Assembly (NCBI GenBank): GCA_030549205.1
Contig: JAUKTV010000001.1
Coordinates: 2,480,001 to 2,544,000 of the forward strand
Direction of reading: 5' to 3'
Source: Apiosordaria backusii
Lineage: Eukaryota > Ascomycota > Sordariomycetes > Sordariales > Lasiosphaeriaceae
DNA: 64,000 bases
Under the pieces are notes generated by a model. It was not told where the DNA came from and searched no databases. It saw nothing but the letters and a program-made list of their open reading frames with translations. Position 1 is the first letter of the stretch. Each line of letters begins with the position of its first letter. Positions 45,103 to 57,876 of the stretch are shown here, piece by piece. The position numbers were made by a program, and so were the translations under genes.

Positions 45103-47530
45103 CTAAGCCCTCGGTCCTTCACTGCCAGCACCACTATTTGACTCTGTCGATGCGCCCACCAGCGTAGGCGCAATACGCCTTCGCTTGTTCTGGCTCGCCG
45201 ACGAATCATCCGTCTCGGCTTCGTTGGTGTCTCGCTTTGTGCCTGTGGGCGGTGGAACAAATGAGCCCCGGGGTGTTTCTGGGGGCGTTGTAATAGGAAC
45301 ACCCGTCACCTTGCCCGAGTTCGCTGCCGTGAGGCTAGGAACCTGTCCAGCTATTAGCGGCGGGTTGGTCAGCACTCCAGTCTGAGCACTGGATGTCTGT
45401 GTTATCACCGACGAGGCCGAACTGGACCGCGCAGGTGACCCTGGCCGTGGTGTCACAAATGATGCCGCCGGCGGCGGAGAAGGGGCTGTAAACGAGCTGG
45501 CAGAATCGCGATGACGGTGATGGGAGCCGTTGGGAAAAGGAGAAGGAGGCGCCAAAACCGAGGTGGGAGTAGGTACTGGCGTATTTTGGCTGGATGAAGC
45601 TGTGATTTGGGGTTTTGGAGGTCCGAGTTCACCGGTGTATACAGTACCAAGTTCACCCGGCAGGAATGACAACGTAGAGCAGAACCCATCCGAGGACGAG
45701 ATCAACAGTGTCAAACCATCACTAGACCTGGGAATATGTTAGCTTGAATCACCGCGTGGCCGACTCCTATCAACTTACCAGGTTAAATCGGTAAACGTCG
45801 CGCAATGCAGATTGCTCACGATACAAATCGGGGTGTGCTGTTGGGTATCGTACAACAGCACCGAGTCTTGGGTCGCGACCGCATATATCATCCGATATGG
45901 CAATGCAAAGGCAGGCTTAGGCCCGGGAGTTTGTACGCCTGTCTCCAAACTAAGCACCTTGGAGTTAGAAGTGACAGTTTCGGTCAAAGATGGCGGGGGA
46001 GGAGGGTCCATCAACGATGGTGCCGGAGAAGGCTTCGTCACCGCCTCAGGTAGTGGTGGAATGGCATCTTCAGAAGAAGATGTGTCGATAGTAATGTGCT
46101 TCGTGACAGGCGGCGAATGTCTCAGTGTGTAAACGACTGGAGAGCACCTGACTGCAACCGAGGGTTTTTTGTGCCCTGGTAAATGCGCAATAGGAGGCTT
46201 GTTGATGCCGCCTCTCGTGTAAATGTACACAGTGTTGGTGACTTCAAACGTGGGCTTCTGGCCCTCGACTTGGTGCTGGGTTTGATATTGCCCGGCAGGG
46301 GTAAGGAGAAGACTTCCATCAGGAGTAAATGTTAATCTCCGGAAGAAAGACGTCAACGTCTCATTTGCATAGAGACTGGCATTCTTCATGCCCAAGCTCG
46401 TGCTATGGAGATGCGGTTTTGGCGATGCCTCTATCGGCATTACTGCCGGCAGCGGCATCGATGGCGCTGGCGAGACCGAACGTCTCGAAGAGAAAGACGA
46501 CCTCCGGCTGTGACTAACAACACTGGGTGGATTCATTGGAAGGGCCATAGATGTAGGTGTTCCCGGCGCCGAAGGAACAGGCGAGCCAATTGCTACTCCT
46601 GGGACATTGTCTAAAGCCGATCGGTACCCCAATTCAGGAGGTGCAGGACTGTGTGAAGATATCCGCCGCGCTGGAAGGTCAGTTCTGACGTGGCTGGCGA
46701 TCTTTGATGGTTTCTCGTCATTGCAACCTAGTGTATACTGGCCATCCTTGGTTTTCAGCGAGTAGATGTGTACAGCACGATCCGAAGATTGTGTGGCGAT
46801 GTACTCGTTCAATGGGTCCCATGCAACACCCTGAACGTAGTGACTATGTTCAGCAATTTGCCGAACAAGTGTGCCTGAAGCAGATATTAGCAAAGCATTC
46901 AGATGCAGTCTCCAGAAGCTCTGCGTACCTGTTGCGGCGTTATAGATCCGTGCAACGTTATCCATACTACCAATAATAAAGTAGGAAGCATCCGGAGCCC
47001 ACGCCAAATCATAGATCTCAGTCCCCGAAGCCCGGGACATATGTTTCCTACGCCAAAACTCTTTGGCTTCAAGGTCCGCCTCATCGCCAAAGCCAGCGGA
47101 TCGGGAGTCAGAAGGGACCCATAATATTACATTGCCGTCATCACCGGCAGATGCGAGTAGATCTCCTAGGAAATCGAGCAAGTTAATATGATGAGAATAA
47201 AAACGATCAGAAAGAGCAGGACGGAGGTTGGCTGCTTACCCTTGGGAGCCCACCGTACAACATTTACTGCTTGTGTGTGGGTCGAAAGTGTGGCTAGATA
47301 GTCGACCTTGCGGTCTTCACCGTCCTCTTCAATTTTCCAGAGCTATTCATGCTTTGGTGTCAGCATTCGGCAACATAAGAAGCAAACAACCATCGATAAC
47401 CTACCCGAACCTTGTTGTCTCCGGCACCAGTAGCCAGACGTCCACTACCATTGGGCTGGAAATGTGCAGAGTAGATGGGGTATGGGTTGACGTCAACATG
47501 CCAGTTGATGATAAGCGGTGTTGCCTTCAT
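45103..47530 (-). CDS. cac2: Chromatin assembly factor 1 subunit Cac2 (CAF-1 p60, WD40)
   Basis: Five exons, 47530-47405, 47342-47240, 47165-46929, 46874-45779 and 45727-45103, give 728 residues. The 54-nt intron at 46928-46875 is a multiple of three and contains no stop, so it can be missed. WD repeats begin NPYPIYSAHFQPNG with GDNKVRLWKIEED, followed by HTQAVNVVRWAPKGDLLASAGDDGNVILW, EIYDLAWAPDASYFIIGSMDNVARIY and HYVQGVAWDPLNEYIATQSSDRAVHIY. This order is that of CHAF1B/Cac2. A Ser/Pro-rich insert separates these from later blades (LTFTPDGSLLLTPAGQY, YAVATQDSVLLYDTQ, LTLLISSSDGFCSTLSF). CAF-1 deposits H3-H4 behind replication forks. The C-terminal 150 residues are disordered and basic at the end. 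Confidence 0.9.
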
Positions 47531-50289
47531 CTTGACGTCGCTATCATCGGGGTGCGGCTATCGAGCTGGATTGGAGGGATTGGCGTTTGCTGTGTCCAAT
47601 CCGCAGCTGTGGCTTGCTGTTGGTGTACACGACCTCTCGTTGATGGTGAACAGGTGAGAGTAGAGGACAGGGGAAACCGAAGGTTCTTGGAGGGAGAGAT
47701 GAATCGATCCAGAATTTGCGGGAGGCAGGTGGAAGGTGAATCGTGAGATCGCCGGCTGGTCCAAGATGGATGTTGGTGGATTGGCGGAAGCGAAGGCACG
47801 GTCGGTGTCTGCGGCCGGAAGCTCGTGCGACTCAAGGCGACATGGATTTCTGATGCAGTTTCCAAGTCCTGCACGTCTGTCACTGACAGATGGCTGCACA
47901 TTAGACAAACGCTAGCCAAAGCAGTTCAAACGTCCATTGTGGTGGATAAAGCGCGGGCTTTCCTACTTGTCAATTGGAATTACAAAAAGGGGAGAATCTA
48001 AACGGCCGACTGGTAGAACCTGGAAAGCTGCCAACGCCTTGTCTTGAGAGCTGCTGACGCCTTCCATACGGGAGCCAAGCACCACGCTCTTACTGAAAGG
48101 TCGCGTTTTGGCGTCACGCACTCGCCAATCAAGAGAGCGGAGTTAGGGGACTGCATTAGCCGCATTGTCCACCATCGCCAAGCAGTTCTTCAGACCCCGG
48201 GGCGTTAATTAATCAGTGATAAGCGATAAGGCTGGCGATAAGATAGCCCATGGGGGGTTGAGGAGGTGCATCCCGTCGTCTCCAGAAGACGGACTCAACT
48301 TTAGTCAACTTCCGTTGAAAAGGGAGATATTTCGCGGGAAGGCTTTTCAGGAGGTGTCACTGCCAGGGACAGCACAACCTCAGTCATTCATTTCAAGCAC
48401 TAGGTGTGCCGGCTTGTGTCGGTCTACACAGCTTGCTGTCAGTCACCACGGATTACTCAGAGCCCTTGAGTCTCGACAGATCAATTCTGATGACGGGACC
48501 CATTGAACTCTTATTACTCACGGGTTAATCATTACCGCCCGCTTCGCCGGAAAGTCATCGTACACAGCCTTCCCGCAGGAATCACTAGACATGACGAAAA
48601 AAGAGGCGGGAATAAGCTTAATGCAAGATATGTACAGTTACTGTGCAACACACCATAGATACCACAACGGTGGTGGTGTCTTGGTCCGCTCTTCTGCGCT
48701 GTGAATTAAGGCTCATGTACCCGGGAGGCGCGGTGGAGAGAGTTGATTACGGTGCAGGCCGCCTTCTGAGCCGGACCAAGATAGGGAGATGCACCGTTGG
48801 AAATCGGCAGTTGGAAAGTTCCTACTGGGCCAGAACAGGCGGAAAGGTCATGCATCCCGCCGTGCTTATTGCTACTGGATGGGCTGCAGAAAAACGGGAT
48901 ATGGGATATGGATAAGGTATGTCGAGGATGGAATGATGTTGAAAATAAGCAGCTGCCAAGAACAGAAGCCCACCCGCTCGTTGCCAAGACGGCTGTCACT
49001 CATAAGGCGGGGAGGTGCATCTTGTTCGGCATCTCACCTCATGATCAAGGCACTCGACAAGGACGATAACATTCTCACAGACTTGATATCAAGATGGTGT
49101 GACAATCAAGTCTATACTTCTGCCTCAAAAGACGTGCTTGAATTCTGCCTTGAGCAATTAACTCACCGCCCTCGCATCTTGCGCATCCCTCGCATTATGG
49201 AGGTGCAGCATCTCCTCTCATTACCACAGTGGGCGATCCCTTCTAGGAAATCCCGGCAGACCCCTTCGTTGATTACGTGCTCCAAGTGAGAGACAGTACG
49301 AGCTCCCTTTAGGTACACAAGCTGTGGCTTGAAACTCCACGCTAGGGTGCTAGGTAGTGCTAGACAGTCAGCACACCGCCTCCGGATCAGACCGAGCAAC
49401 CTGAGAGCATACGCCAGGAACAAGATCCGATAAGAATACCTCGACACTCCGCTGAGGAACATGAGATGAAGCAAAATACTTGCATTCGCGATAAAAACTC
49501 CGCCAGTGTGCCTTGGAATGAGAAGACCATAGTTACACGGAAATACGGCGGACGGTGTTCACTTCAGAGATTGTCCCCAACATGGCGGACCCCGCAGCTC
49601 TCAGTGGCAGCCCTGTCGTTTTATTGTGGCTGCATACCACCTTCTCAACTCTGCCTAGAAACTTGCATGCAGGATGCCGCGATCCCAGGCATCACCAACC
49701 GCCCCCAGCACAAATCGGGGGTGCATCATTGTATCTTCACCGCATGAGTCAACGGTCCTGTGCAACCGCACGCTCCATGGCCCGAAAGGCTTGTATGTAC
49801 TACATGTATTTCACCACAATGGAAGGGTGTCACCGACTACCCTACCTTTACAATGGCTAGACGGGGAACCGAGGGGAGTTGATGAACATCGCCCTGCTCT
49901 TGGGTACGTATTGTGGTGATTTTTGTAGCTGGGACTCATCCGATATCCATGCCTTTCGTTGGTCTGACTACCTTATATCTCTAAGCTCCTGCCGCTGCCC
50001 TCAGTTGCTCCTTCCCTCCTTCCTGCTCCGCGCTACGTTAGGTTGTCCGATTATCAATTGCTTGATTCCGCTTTCGGGTCGCCCACTTGGGGCTTTGTAA
50101 AGTTTCACCACCAACACTCCCCTCCGCCAACCCTATTTGCGGCAAGGTTGTGGCGGAACCCAATTCATCAAACCAACAATAAACAAATACGGCCCTCTCG
50201 ATAACCCAGCTTCTGCATTCCCCATTATCAATTCGGCTGAGACATCTTCATCTTCTAGTTGACCGACCAACATTCCAACCTCGGGCACT
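47531..50289. other. Long divergent intergenic region between cac2 and the ABC transporter
   Basis: About 2.8 kb, the longest gap in the window. Open frames are at most about 165 codons, overlap on opposite strands and resemble no family. No transposon ends, tRNA or repeat are visible. It may hold a non-coding transcript or a decayed gene, but I cannot support either. Confidence 0.4.
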
Positions 50290-53200
50290 ATGGGATCCGA
50301 TGATTCCATGCTAGCCACGGCCGTCACAAGCCTTGTACTCATCGGACTATGTTCTCTCCCTGCCGTTTCTAGCGTTGTCCTGCCATCACGCAGACAAGAT
50401 GCGGACCGGGACACTTACGAGGACGCCGATGGCAAGGCAACCCCGGAGTCCGTAAAGGCTTTCTCTACAAAACTGTCAAGTACATGCATCTTGATCTTCG
50501 CCAACTCCGGGTTTGCTACTTCACTCACGACTGCCCTGCTGTTGACGCACTCCAACGGGTTCCAGCTTGAGCAATGGCTGAGCACATCATCATGGGTAAG
50601 CCATCATATGACACTCTGTCTCAGTCTAGTAGTGTTAATGCTGTATCGCAGGGTGCGTTGCTCTTCCAGGCAGTTGCCATCACTTGGAGCAGAAGTTCAG
50701 TCCAAGCCTACAATCTGGGTCTCTACAGCTTTCTATCCTCTCTCGCCTTGGCTGGTGTCCTGATCATCCAGAGCACCAAGTCAGCCGAGTCTCTGCTCCA
50801 AAACAACCGTACCCTTTTTGCCCTCCGCGTAGTGGAACTCGGCCTATCCATTTGTCTCTCCGTCGCCAGCGTCTCACTCCCAAGGAGACCTGACGTGCTC
50901 TACCAGGGAGAGCCGGTTGACCGGATGTACAGTACCACGGCATTGGGTCGCTACACGTTCTCATGGCCGGCAGCTGTCCTCACTCTCGCCTCAAAGCAGA
51001 AGAACCTCGATATGACCCATCTTTCTCGGCCCGATCATTACAGCCGTGCCGCCTCCACCTCTGAAGCGTGGAAAAAACGTAACTCCAAGCATCCGCTCTG
51101 GTTGTCATTGCTCTTGGCTCACAAAACACCACTCGCCATCCAGTGGGTTCTCACCTTTTGTACCTCGATTCTGAATTTCGCGCCACAATGGGTCATTCTT
51201 CAGCTTCTCAAAACACTAGAGAAGCGCCGACCCGGTACCCAGAGCGGAATTGATGCCTGGGCCTGGGTTTTCTGGCTCGGAATTTCCATTATTGTCGGGT
51301 CCTGGCTCGAATCGTGGCTCTTCTGGATGTCTTCCGCAGAGCTGGCGATTCCTGTGCGTGCCCAACTTTCTGCTCTTGTTTTCGAAAAGTCCATACGGAA
51401 AAAAGATGTCAAAGGTGTGTCCAAGTCAAAGGAAACCCCAACGGAGCCGGCAGAAGGGTCCGAACCCGACGAGAATAAACCGACCAAGGGTGACGACGCT
51501 GAAGAGCTTAAGCAAAGCAAACAGAGCACTGTGAATCTCATCGGTGTCGACGCCAGGAGGATTGCTGACTTTGCCTCCTTTCAATACATGTTCCCAGGCA
51601 GTTTGTTCAAGCTTGTCGTATCGGTGGGCTTTCTCATCAGTCTCCTGGGTTGGAAGGCACTCTTTGCAGGCTTGTCGGCAATGCTCGCGATTATGCCTGT
51701 TAACATCTATTTCAGTAAAAAGTATGCGGCCGCTCAGGACAGGTTGATGAAGACTCGAGACGAAAAGATGGAGGTGGTCACGGAAGCGTTACAAGGAATC
51801 CGTCAAATCAAGTTTTCGGCCCTCGAATCCGACTGGGAGGGTAAGATTGGGGCCGTCCGAGAGCGAGAGCTCGGTGCCGTTTGGGATGTCTTTGTGACAG
51901 ACACCATGTTGCTTGCATGCTGGATTACCAGTCCGATTCTCTTGTCTGCCATTGCACTGGCCGTTTATGCTTACATTAACGGTTCTCTCACCCCCTCCGT
52001 TGCCTTCGTGAGTCTTGGTGTCTTCAAAGCCCTCGAGGTCACCTTATCTGTCATCCCCGAACTCACCACCGATGTTTTGGACGCCTGGGTCTCGGTCAAG
52101 CGTCTAGAGGAGTATCTCAACTCTGCCGAGGTCTCCAGGATCTCTAAAGACGGGGAAGAAGTGAAGTTTGACGGTGCGTCCATTGCTTGGCCAGCAGATG
52201 ACAAAACAAACGAGGAGGACCGGTTTGTTCTTCGCGATATCAGCGTCACGTTCCCAAGGGGAGAGCTCTCGGTCATATCTGGGAAAACAGGTACCGGCAA
52301 AAGCTTGATGTTGGCAGCAATCCTGGGCGAGGTTGATGTTTTGGGTGGTGCTCTCTATGTTCCACGGCCTCCACCGCTGTCGGTCCGTCATGATGACAAG
52401 GCAAACAAGGGCAACTGGATTATTCCCGAGGCAATTGCCTATGTCGCCCAGATACCCTGGATCGAGAATGCCAGCATCAAAGACAACATTCTCTTCGGTT
52501 TGCCATTTGACGAAGACCGGTACAAGAAGACGGTGGAGGTATGTGCTCTGAAGAAGGACCTTGAAATGCTTTCAGATGGCGAAAACACCGAAATCGGCGC
52601 GAACGGTATCAATCTCAGCGGTGGTCAAAAGTGGCGCATTACGCTCGCTAGAGCCATCTACTCCCGTGCTGGCATTCTCGTTTTGGACGACATCTTTAGT
52701 GCTGTTGATGCACACGTTGGCCGACACATCTTTGAGAATTGTCTCAACGGGGAGCTGGCTACCGGCCGCACAAGAATCCTGGTTACACATCATGTTGCCC
52801 TGTGCGAGCCAAAGACAAAATATCTGGTGGAGCTTGGGGATGGCGGAGTATTGAATGCTGGTTTACTATCGGAGCTGAAGCAGGAGGGTGCTTTGCAAAA
52901 GATTAAGAGTCACGAGCAGAGCTCTGAAGAGATCGAGGCCGACGAATCAGCGACAGCGGTCAACTCAGACGGGTCCACGGATGACAATGAGAATGAGGAC
53001 GAGGGGAATACATTGCAAAAGGTCATGTCCAAGACAGCCGCTCGGAAGTTCGTCGAGGATGAGGGACGTGAGAAAGGAGCCGTCAAGACACGGGTTTACA
53101 CGGCTTACCTCAACGCCAGCGGCGGATGGGTGTATTGGACCGTTGCGGCTCTCATATTTTCATTCACTCAGGGGTTCACTCTCGGTAAGTAGAAAAGTTC

Positions 53201-55132
53201 AAAACTTCACACAAAACACTGACAAGGCTGTAGGACGATCATGGTGGCTCAAGATCTGGACTAGTACCTACACTAAAGAGCATGCTGGCCCGCAACACGT
53301 TGAGAACAACTCACTCAGTCACAGCTTTTATTACGCCGAGGGCGTACGTCAGACATCGATACACGCAGCTTCTGGGCCCTCGGTGTCGATACATGTTGAG
53401 AAAGACCTGACATTCTATCTGGGCATCTACGTCGGGCTTGCCGTCCTTGCTTCCATAATCAGCACCGCAAAGTTCTTCTACATCTTTCTCGGCTCTATTA
53501 AAGCCAGTCGCAAGCTATTTGCCGAGATGAACTTTACGATTCTGCGAACCCCTATCCGATGGCTCGACACCGTGCCTGTGGGCCGCATCTTGAACCGCTA
53601 TACGAACGATTTCAGCGTCATTGACTCTCAGCTGGCAAACTCGTTCAGTTTCGGGTTCAACTCTCTGTTGAGTCTTCTCACAGTGATCATCGCGGGGCTT
53701 GTCGTTTCTCCGTATATCCTGGCTCTCGCATCTATGTTGCTTCTTATATGCCTGCATATTGCAGTTACATATATGGATGCGGCAAGACCAGTCAAGCGGC
53801 TGGAGAGCACAACCAAGTCTCCAGTTTTCGAGCAGTTTGGTTCTTCACTCACCGGTGTCGCCACCATCCGTGGTTTTGACAAGGCCGAGGTCTACATTGA
53901 ACGCATGTACAAGAAGATTGACGATTACACGACGGCCACCTGGCATTTGTGGCTTTTCAATCGGTGGATGGGCTGGCGCATGGCTCTCGTGGGCTCTGTT
54001 TTCTCGTCTTTTGTGGCGAGCTTGATCCTGCTTACCCCTGGGATCGACGCTGCTTTGGCTGGGTTTGCGCTTGCATTCGCGCTGGACTTTTCAGGCTCCG
54101 TGATCTGGGCCATTCGGTTGTATTCTAATATTGAACTCAATATGAATGCCGCTGAGCGGATTGTCGAGGTCAGTCTTGTGAGATGTCATTTTTTGATTGG
54201 AAAGACATGCTAACGTTAACACACTGGAAACACAGTACACCGAGCTACCCACAGAGTCTCTTGACGGTATCAGCCCACCTGCCGCCTGGCCCACCGGAGG
54301 CCGCATTGAAGTTGACGACTTGGTGGTTGGCTACGCCCCTGACCTGCCTCCTGTTCTCAAAGGGCTCAAATTCAGCGTCGATCGCAACGAGAGAGTCGGC
54401 GTCGTCGGTCGTACGGGTGCCGGAAAGTCGTCCTTGACCCTGGCCCTGTTCCGTTTCTTGGAGGCGCGGTCCGGCTCCATCTATATTGATGGCATCGACA
54501 TCTCCAAGATTAAGCTCCACGACCTGCGGTCTCGCCTGGCCATTATCCCCCAGGATCCCGTTCTCTTCTCCGGCACCATCCGCAGCAACCTTGACCCGTT
54601 CGATCACCACACCGATGCGGAACTCCGCGATTGCCTCGAGCGAGTCCACCTTATTACGGACTCGGAGAACTCGTCGGGAACCGCCACCCCTGAGGCTGAA
54701 TCCTCGGAAACTGCCACTGCCCCTAAGAATACTAACATCTTCAAGAAGTTGGATTCGCCCATCTCAGAAGGCGGGCTGAATCTGTCTCAAGGCCAGCGCC
54801 AGCTCCTCTGTCTGGCTCGTGCCATTGTCAGCCGGCCGCGTATCATGGTTCTTGACGAGGCTACCTCAGCTGTAGACATGCACACTGACAAGCTGATTCA
54901 GAGGAGCATTCGTGAGGAGTTCACCGATGCTACTTTGCTTGTTATTGCGCACCGACTGAGCACCATTGCGGATTTCGACCGGGTGTTGGTGCTCAGTGAT
55001 GGCTGTGTGGCCGAGTATGGGAGCCCGAAGGAGCTTTGGGAGAAGGGTGAGGGTGGGATCTTTCGGGGTATGTGTGAGGAGAGTGGTGAGAAGGAGAAGC
55101 TGAAGGCTGTGATATTTGGGGAGGGGCAGTAA
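50290..55132 (+). CDS. Full-length ABCC-family (MRP-type) ABC transporter
   Basis: Exons 50290-50595, 50652-53184, 53234-54168 and 54236-55132 give 1,556 residues. The layout is TMD0-TMD1-NBD1-TMD2-NBD2. NBD1 has Walker A GKTGTGKS near residue 645, signature LSGGQ and Walker B ILVLDDIFSAVD, in which Asp replaces the catalytic Glu, as is usual in ABCC proteins. NBD2 has Walker A GRTGAGKSS near 1314, a signature written LSQGQ and Walker B IMVLDEATSAVD with the Glu. The asymmetric sites mean one main hydrolysis site. TMD0 suggests a vacuolar or plasma-membrane exporter of conjugates or drugs, of the type of Ycf1, Bpt1 or related fungal MRPs. No biosynthetic genes lie beside it, so the substrate is unknown. 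The insert after NBD1 is strongly acidic. Confidence 0.93.
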
Positions 55133-56074
55133 AGTGGGTGGAGAAGAGCGAAAATGTTTCTGATGTGTGTATTACTTTTTGCTTTGCTAAATTTCTCTCG
55201 GGGGTTATAGAGGTTAAAAATGGGTGATAGGGGGAAATCAAAATGGTTCTTTCAAGTTCTAGTTACGATGCTATCATAGAAGTATGGTGAGAGCGAACGC
55301 CTCGAGGTAAGCTGCATGTGTAGGGATGAGATATGAATGGCTATTTGGACGATTATGATAACTACAGTACCAATACTGTGGACTTTGATGATCCGGAAGC
55401 GATGAGGTGGTTAGAGACGAGGATGAAGTTAAAGATGATGTTTGTGAAGTTTTGGGGTTGAGTTGGACAGAGAGAGGAGAAGAGTGAGGGTAGCCGATTT
55501 GGTCTGTGGTGGTGGTAGTAGGAGTAATAGTAGTCCGATATCAGTTTAAGTGCCTACCATTCATTAGCTAGGAAGGTACGACCTTCCTTGCCTGTGACAT
55601 GTCAAAAGATTATGTGTATGAATATGTTACCGGGAAACGAGTCTATTTGCCCTTCATATGACTGGAGGTAGTTGAGGCGTGCCGACATCGGATGGGGTTG
55701 GAGTGTTGTTGTATTGCCATCCCTGACTTGTTGGCCTCTCTAATGGCAAGCGGTAGTCAGGCTAGTCAGGAAGAGGCGGTGACGTTGAAAATGGTCAAGG
55801 TATATGCACACTACAGTAGGTACCTTGGCCGAGTGAGAGAGTCGTGGCGACCTGGATTGGAGAGGACTCGCTCGCTGCGGGAGCTTAGTGCAGTGTAGTG
55901 GGTATGTATATAAGTGCTGTCAATCAGCAGCACATTGATCATATGTACAAAGGTCCTTCCGACCGGGTCTGTAACTTATCTTCTTCGAAACTTGACTGTT
56001 GCGGGTTAGCACAGAAAGCCCTTTTTTGGAGGGAACAAAATCAGGTACCTACCTGTATTTACACACTGATCATC
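55133..56074. other. Intergenic region between the ABC transporter and the methyltransferase
   Basis: About 0.9 kb with no supported gene. Confidence 0.45.
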
Positions 56075-57205
56075 ATGGTTATCTACATTCCATGGAAAAA
56101 TGATGAATGGGACGCGCAGGTGAGTAACCCTAGGTTTGTGATAATCTTGGATCTGCATGTGGTATATATGCTAACGTGTGTGTACGTTAAAGGATTATAT
56201 CAATAATCTGTCCTTTGTAGCGACGCTCGCAACGAAGGTGACGGAGTGGCTTGATCCTCAGCCGGATGATCATATTTTGGATTTGGGATGTGGTGGTATG
56301 TGCTGTTTTCTTGTTCCGCTTGCCATTCCTGAGAGGGTACCCTTTTCTTTTCTTGTTTATTTTTTTATTTTGGCAGGCAACTAAGTATCCATAGACGGCT
56401 CCATAGCTGGGGTCGCTGGCCTCCTCGTACCTAGCCAATGGTCAGGGAACAGTGCATGGGATCGATACTTCCCGCTCCATGGTAAACGCCGCGTGGGATC
56501 TTGCTCGGCGTGTCATTGGGGAGAGGTCGAAATGTACATTTACTGGTATTATTACTACCCTTTCTCAACGCCAGATATATACCTTTGGATGTTTTCGGGT
56601 TACTGATTCAAAGGATAGTCCTCAATGCTGCCAAGCTACTCGAGCACCCGAGCCTTATCGGGCCGGATGAGTACACCAAAGTATTCTCCAACGCTGCCCT
56701 TGACTGGATTCTGGCTCCGTCCGAGTTTCCTTCTCGGCAACATGTTTTTGAGGGGGTCAAGTACTGTCTTGTGCCGGGGGGGACGTTTGTCTTTGAGATG
56801 GGGGGGCAGGGGAATATAGCGGAGGCGAGGGCTCTGATGTTGAGTGCTGTTGCTAGGAAGATAAAGGCTGCGCCGGATGCGTTGCTGGAGACGTGGTTCT
56901 TTCCTGATGAGGCGTGGATCAGGGATATGCTGGAGGTGAAAGTTGGGGGGTTCAAGGTTGAGAGAAGCGAGATGGAGTGGCGGCCTACGAAGATCGACGG
57001 GGAGGGGGGGTTGTATGGGTGGGTTAAGTTGGTTGGGGGGCAGCTTTTTGGGCTGATCAAGAGTGAGGCGAGGAGGGAGGAGGCTATTCAGGAGGTGGTT
57101 AAGTTATTGGAGATTGTCTGCAGGAGGGAACTGGAGAATGAAGGGGGGGAGGTGGGGTATGTCATGAACTATGTTCGGTTGAGGGTCATTGCTAGGAAGT
57201 TGTAG
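56075..57205 (+). pseudogene. SAM-dependent methyltransferase (class I), with one frameshift
   Basis: Segments 56075-56119, 56193-56295, 56395-56545 and 56619-57205 join to about 295 residues. The start VIYIPWKNDEWDAQ, then LSFVATLATKV and DPQPDDHILDLGCGDG (SAM motif I, split by an intron), GTVHGIDTSRSM (motif II) and YTKVFSNAALDWIL (motif IV region) match a fungal family related to trans-aconitate and UbiE-type methyltransferases. Inside the third segment the frame slips by one base; reading GGG instead of GGGG at 56409-56412 gives a continuous frame from motif I to motif II. The substrate is unknown. Either the gene has been inactivated recently or the base call is wrong. Confidence 0.72.
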
Positions 57206-57562
57206 GTTTGAGGGTCTTGGGTGGCCAGCATCATAAGTCTGTAGTATTGAATTTTCAAGTTATATTGTTGGTTAGGTTACAGATTCCAATCTGGAAGCGA
57301 GTTGTTTTCATACCTAAACACCTAGCTTCTTCACCTAAGACCGTGAAAGACAACCCATGACTGACTGTGACTTAAATTTCTTTGATCAAGAACAGTAATC
57401 ATCGCACCTCAGACCTCTGAGAAACCCATACGGACTAAAAAAGTTTCACGACTGAAAAAGACACGACGCAACAAAAGCTCCAACACTGCCAATAAGCAGC
57501 CGCGCCCCCGGCACCCATGCACGCATTTCCAACTGCATGATCCAGGGCACCGGAACGGGCGC

Positions 57563-57569
57563 TATAAAA
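57563..57569 (+). promoter_or_regulatory. TATA box upstream of a small ORF
   Basis: TATAAAA in a GGGCGC context, about 180 bp upstream of the ATG at 57745. Together they look like a genuine Pol II promoter. Confidence 0.4.
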
Positions 57570-57744
57570 CTCTCCTACTTCCGCGGCAGCCATCAGGCCT
57601 TACCTCCAAATTCAAATTCTCTTGCTGGCTGGTTCGTGAGCGAACGGCCGCCCAGAGGTCTCTACCATGTAGCGAGGGCACCCTTCTTCAACCCTTTCAC
57701 TCACAAAGAACTCGACAAACCCCAAACAACTTCAAACCGACAAA

Positions 57745-57876
57745 ATGTCCATACAAACTTTGTACGATCAGTGCGAACAGCTCTTATTTGAGATAAACCA
57801 CCGTCTCAGAATCCTGACTCCCAATATCGATCCACGCTCGGGGGACAGAGCCCTTCTCTCACTGTGTCCTGTATAG
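57745..57876 (+). CDS. Small ORF of 43 codons, unknown function
   Basis: The start context CAAAATGTC is good for fungi and a TATA box lies upstream. The product begins SIQTLYDQCEQLLFEINHR and ends at a TAG at 57874-57876. A downstream frame near 57956 (VWDACDTHVECVRCDSYVG) might be a second exon, but no convincing splice pair joins them. I recognise no family. Confidence 0.3.
   Translation: MSIQTLYDQCEQLLFEINHRLRILTPNIDPRSGDRALLSLCPV

Noticed and set aside
48216..49860. Several 90-166 codon frames in the 2.8-kb gap before the ABC transporter
   Set aside because: No family resemblance, no consistent splice model; could be non-coding DNA.
50290..57205. A biosynthetic cluster around the ABC transporter and methyltransferase
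   Set aside because: No backbone enzyme (PKS, NRPS, terpene synthase) or pathway regulator lies nearby.
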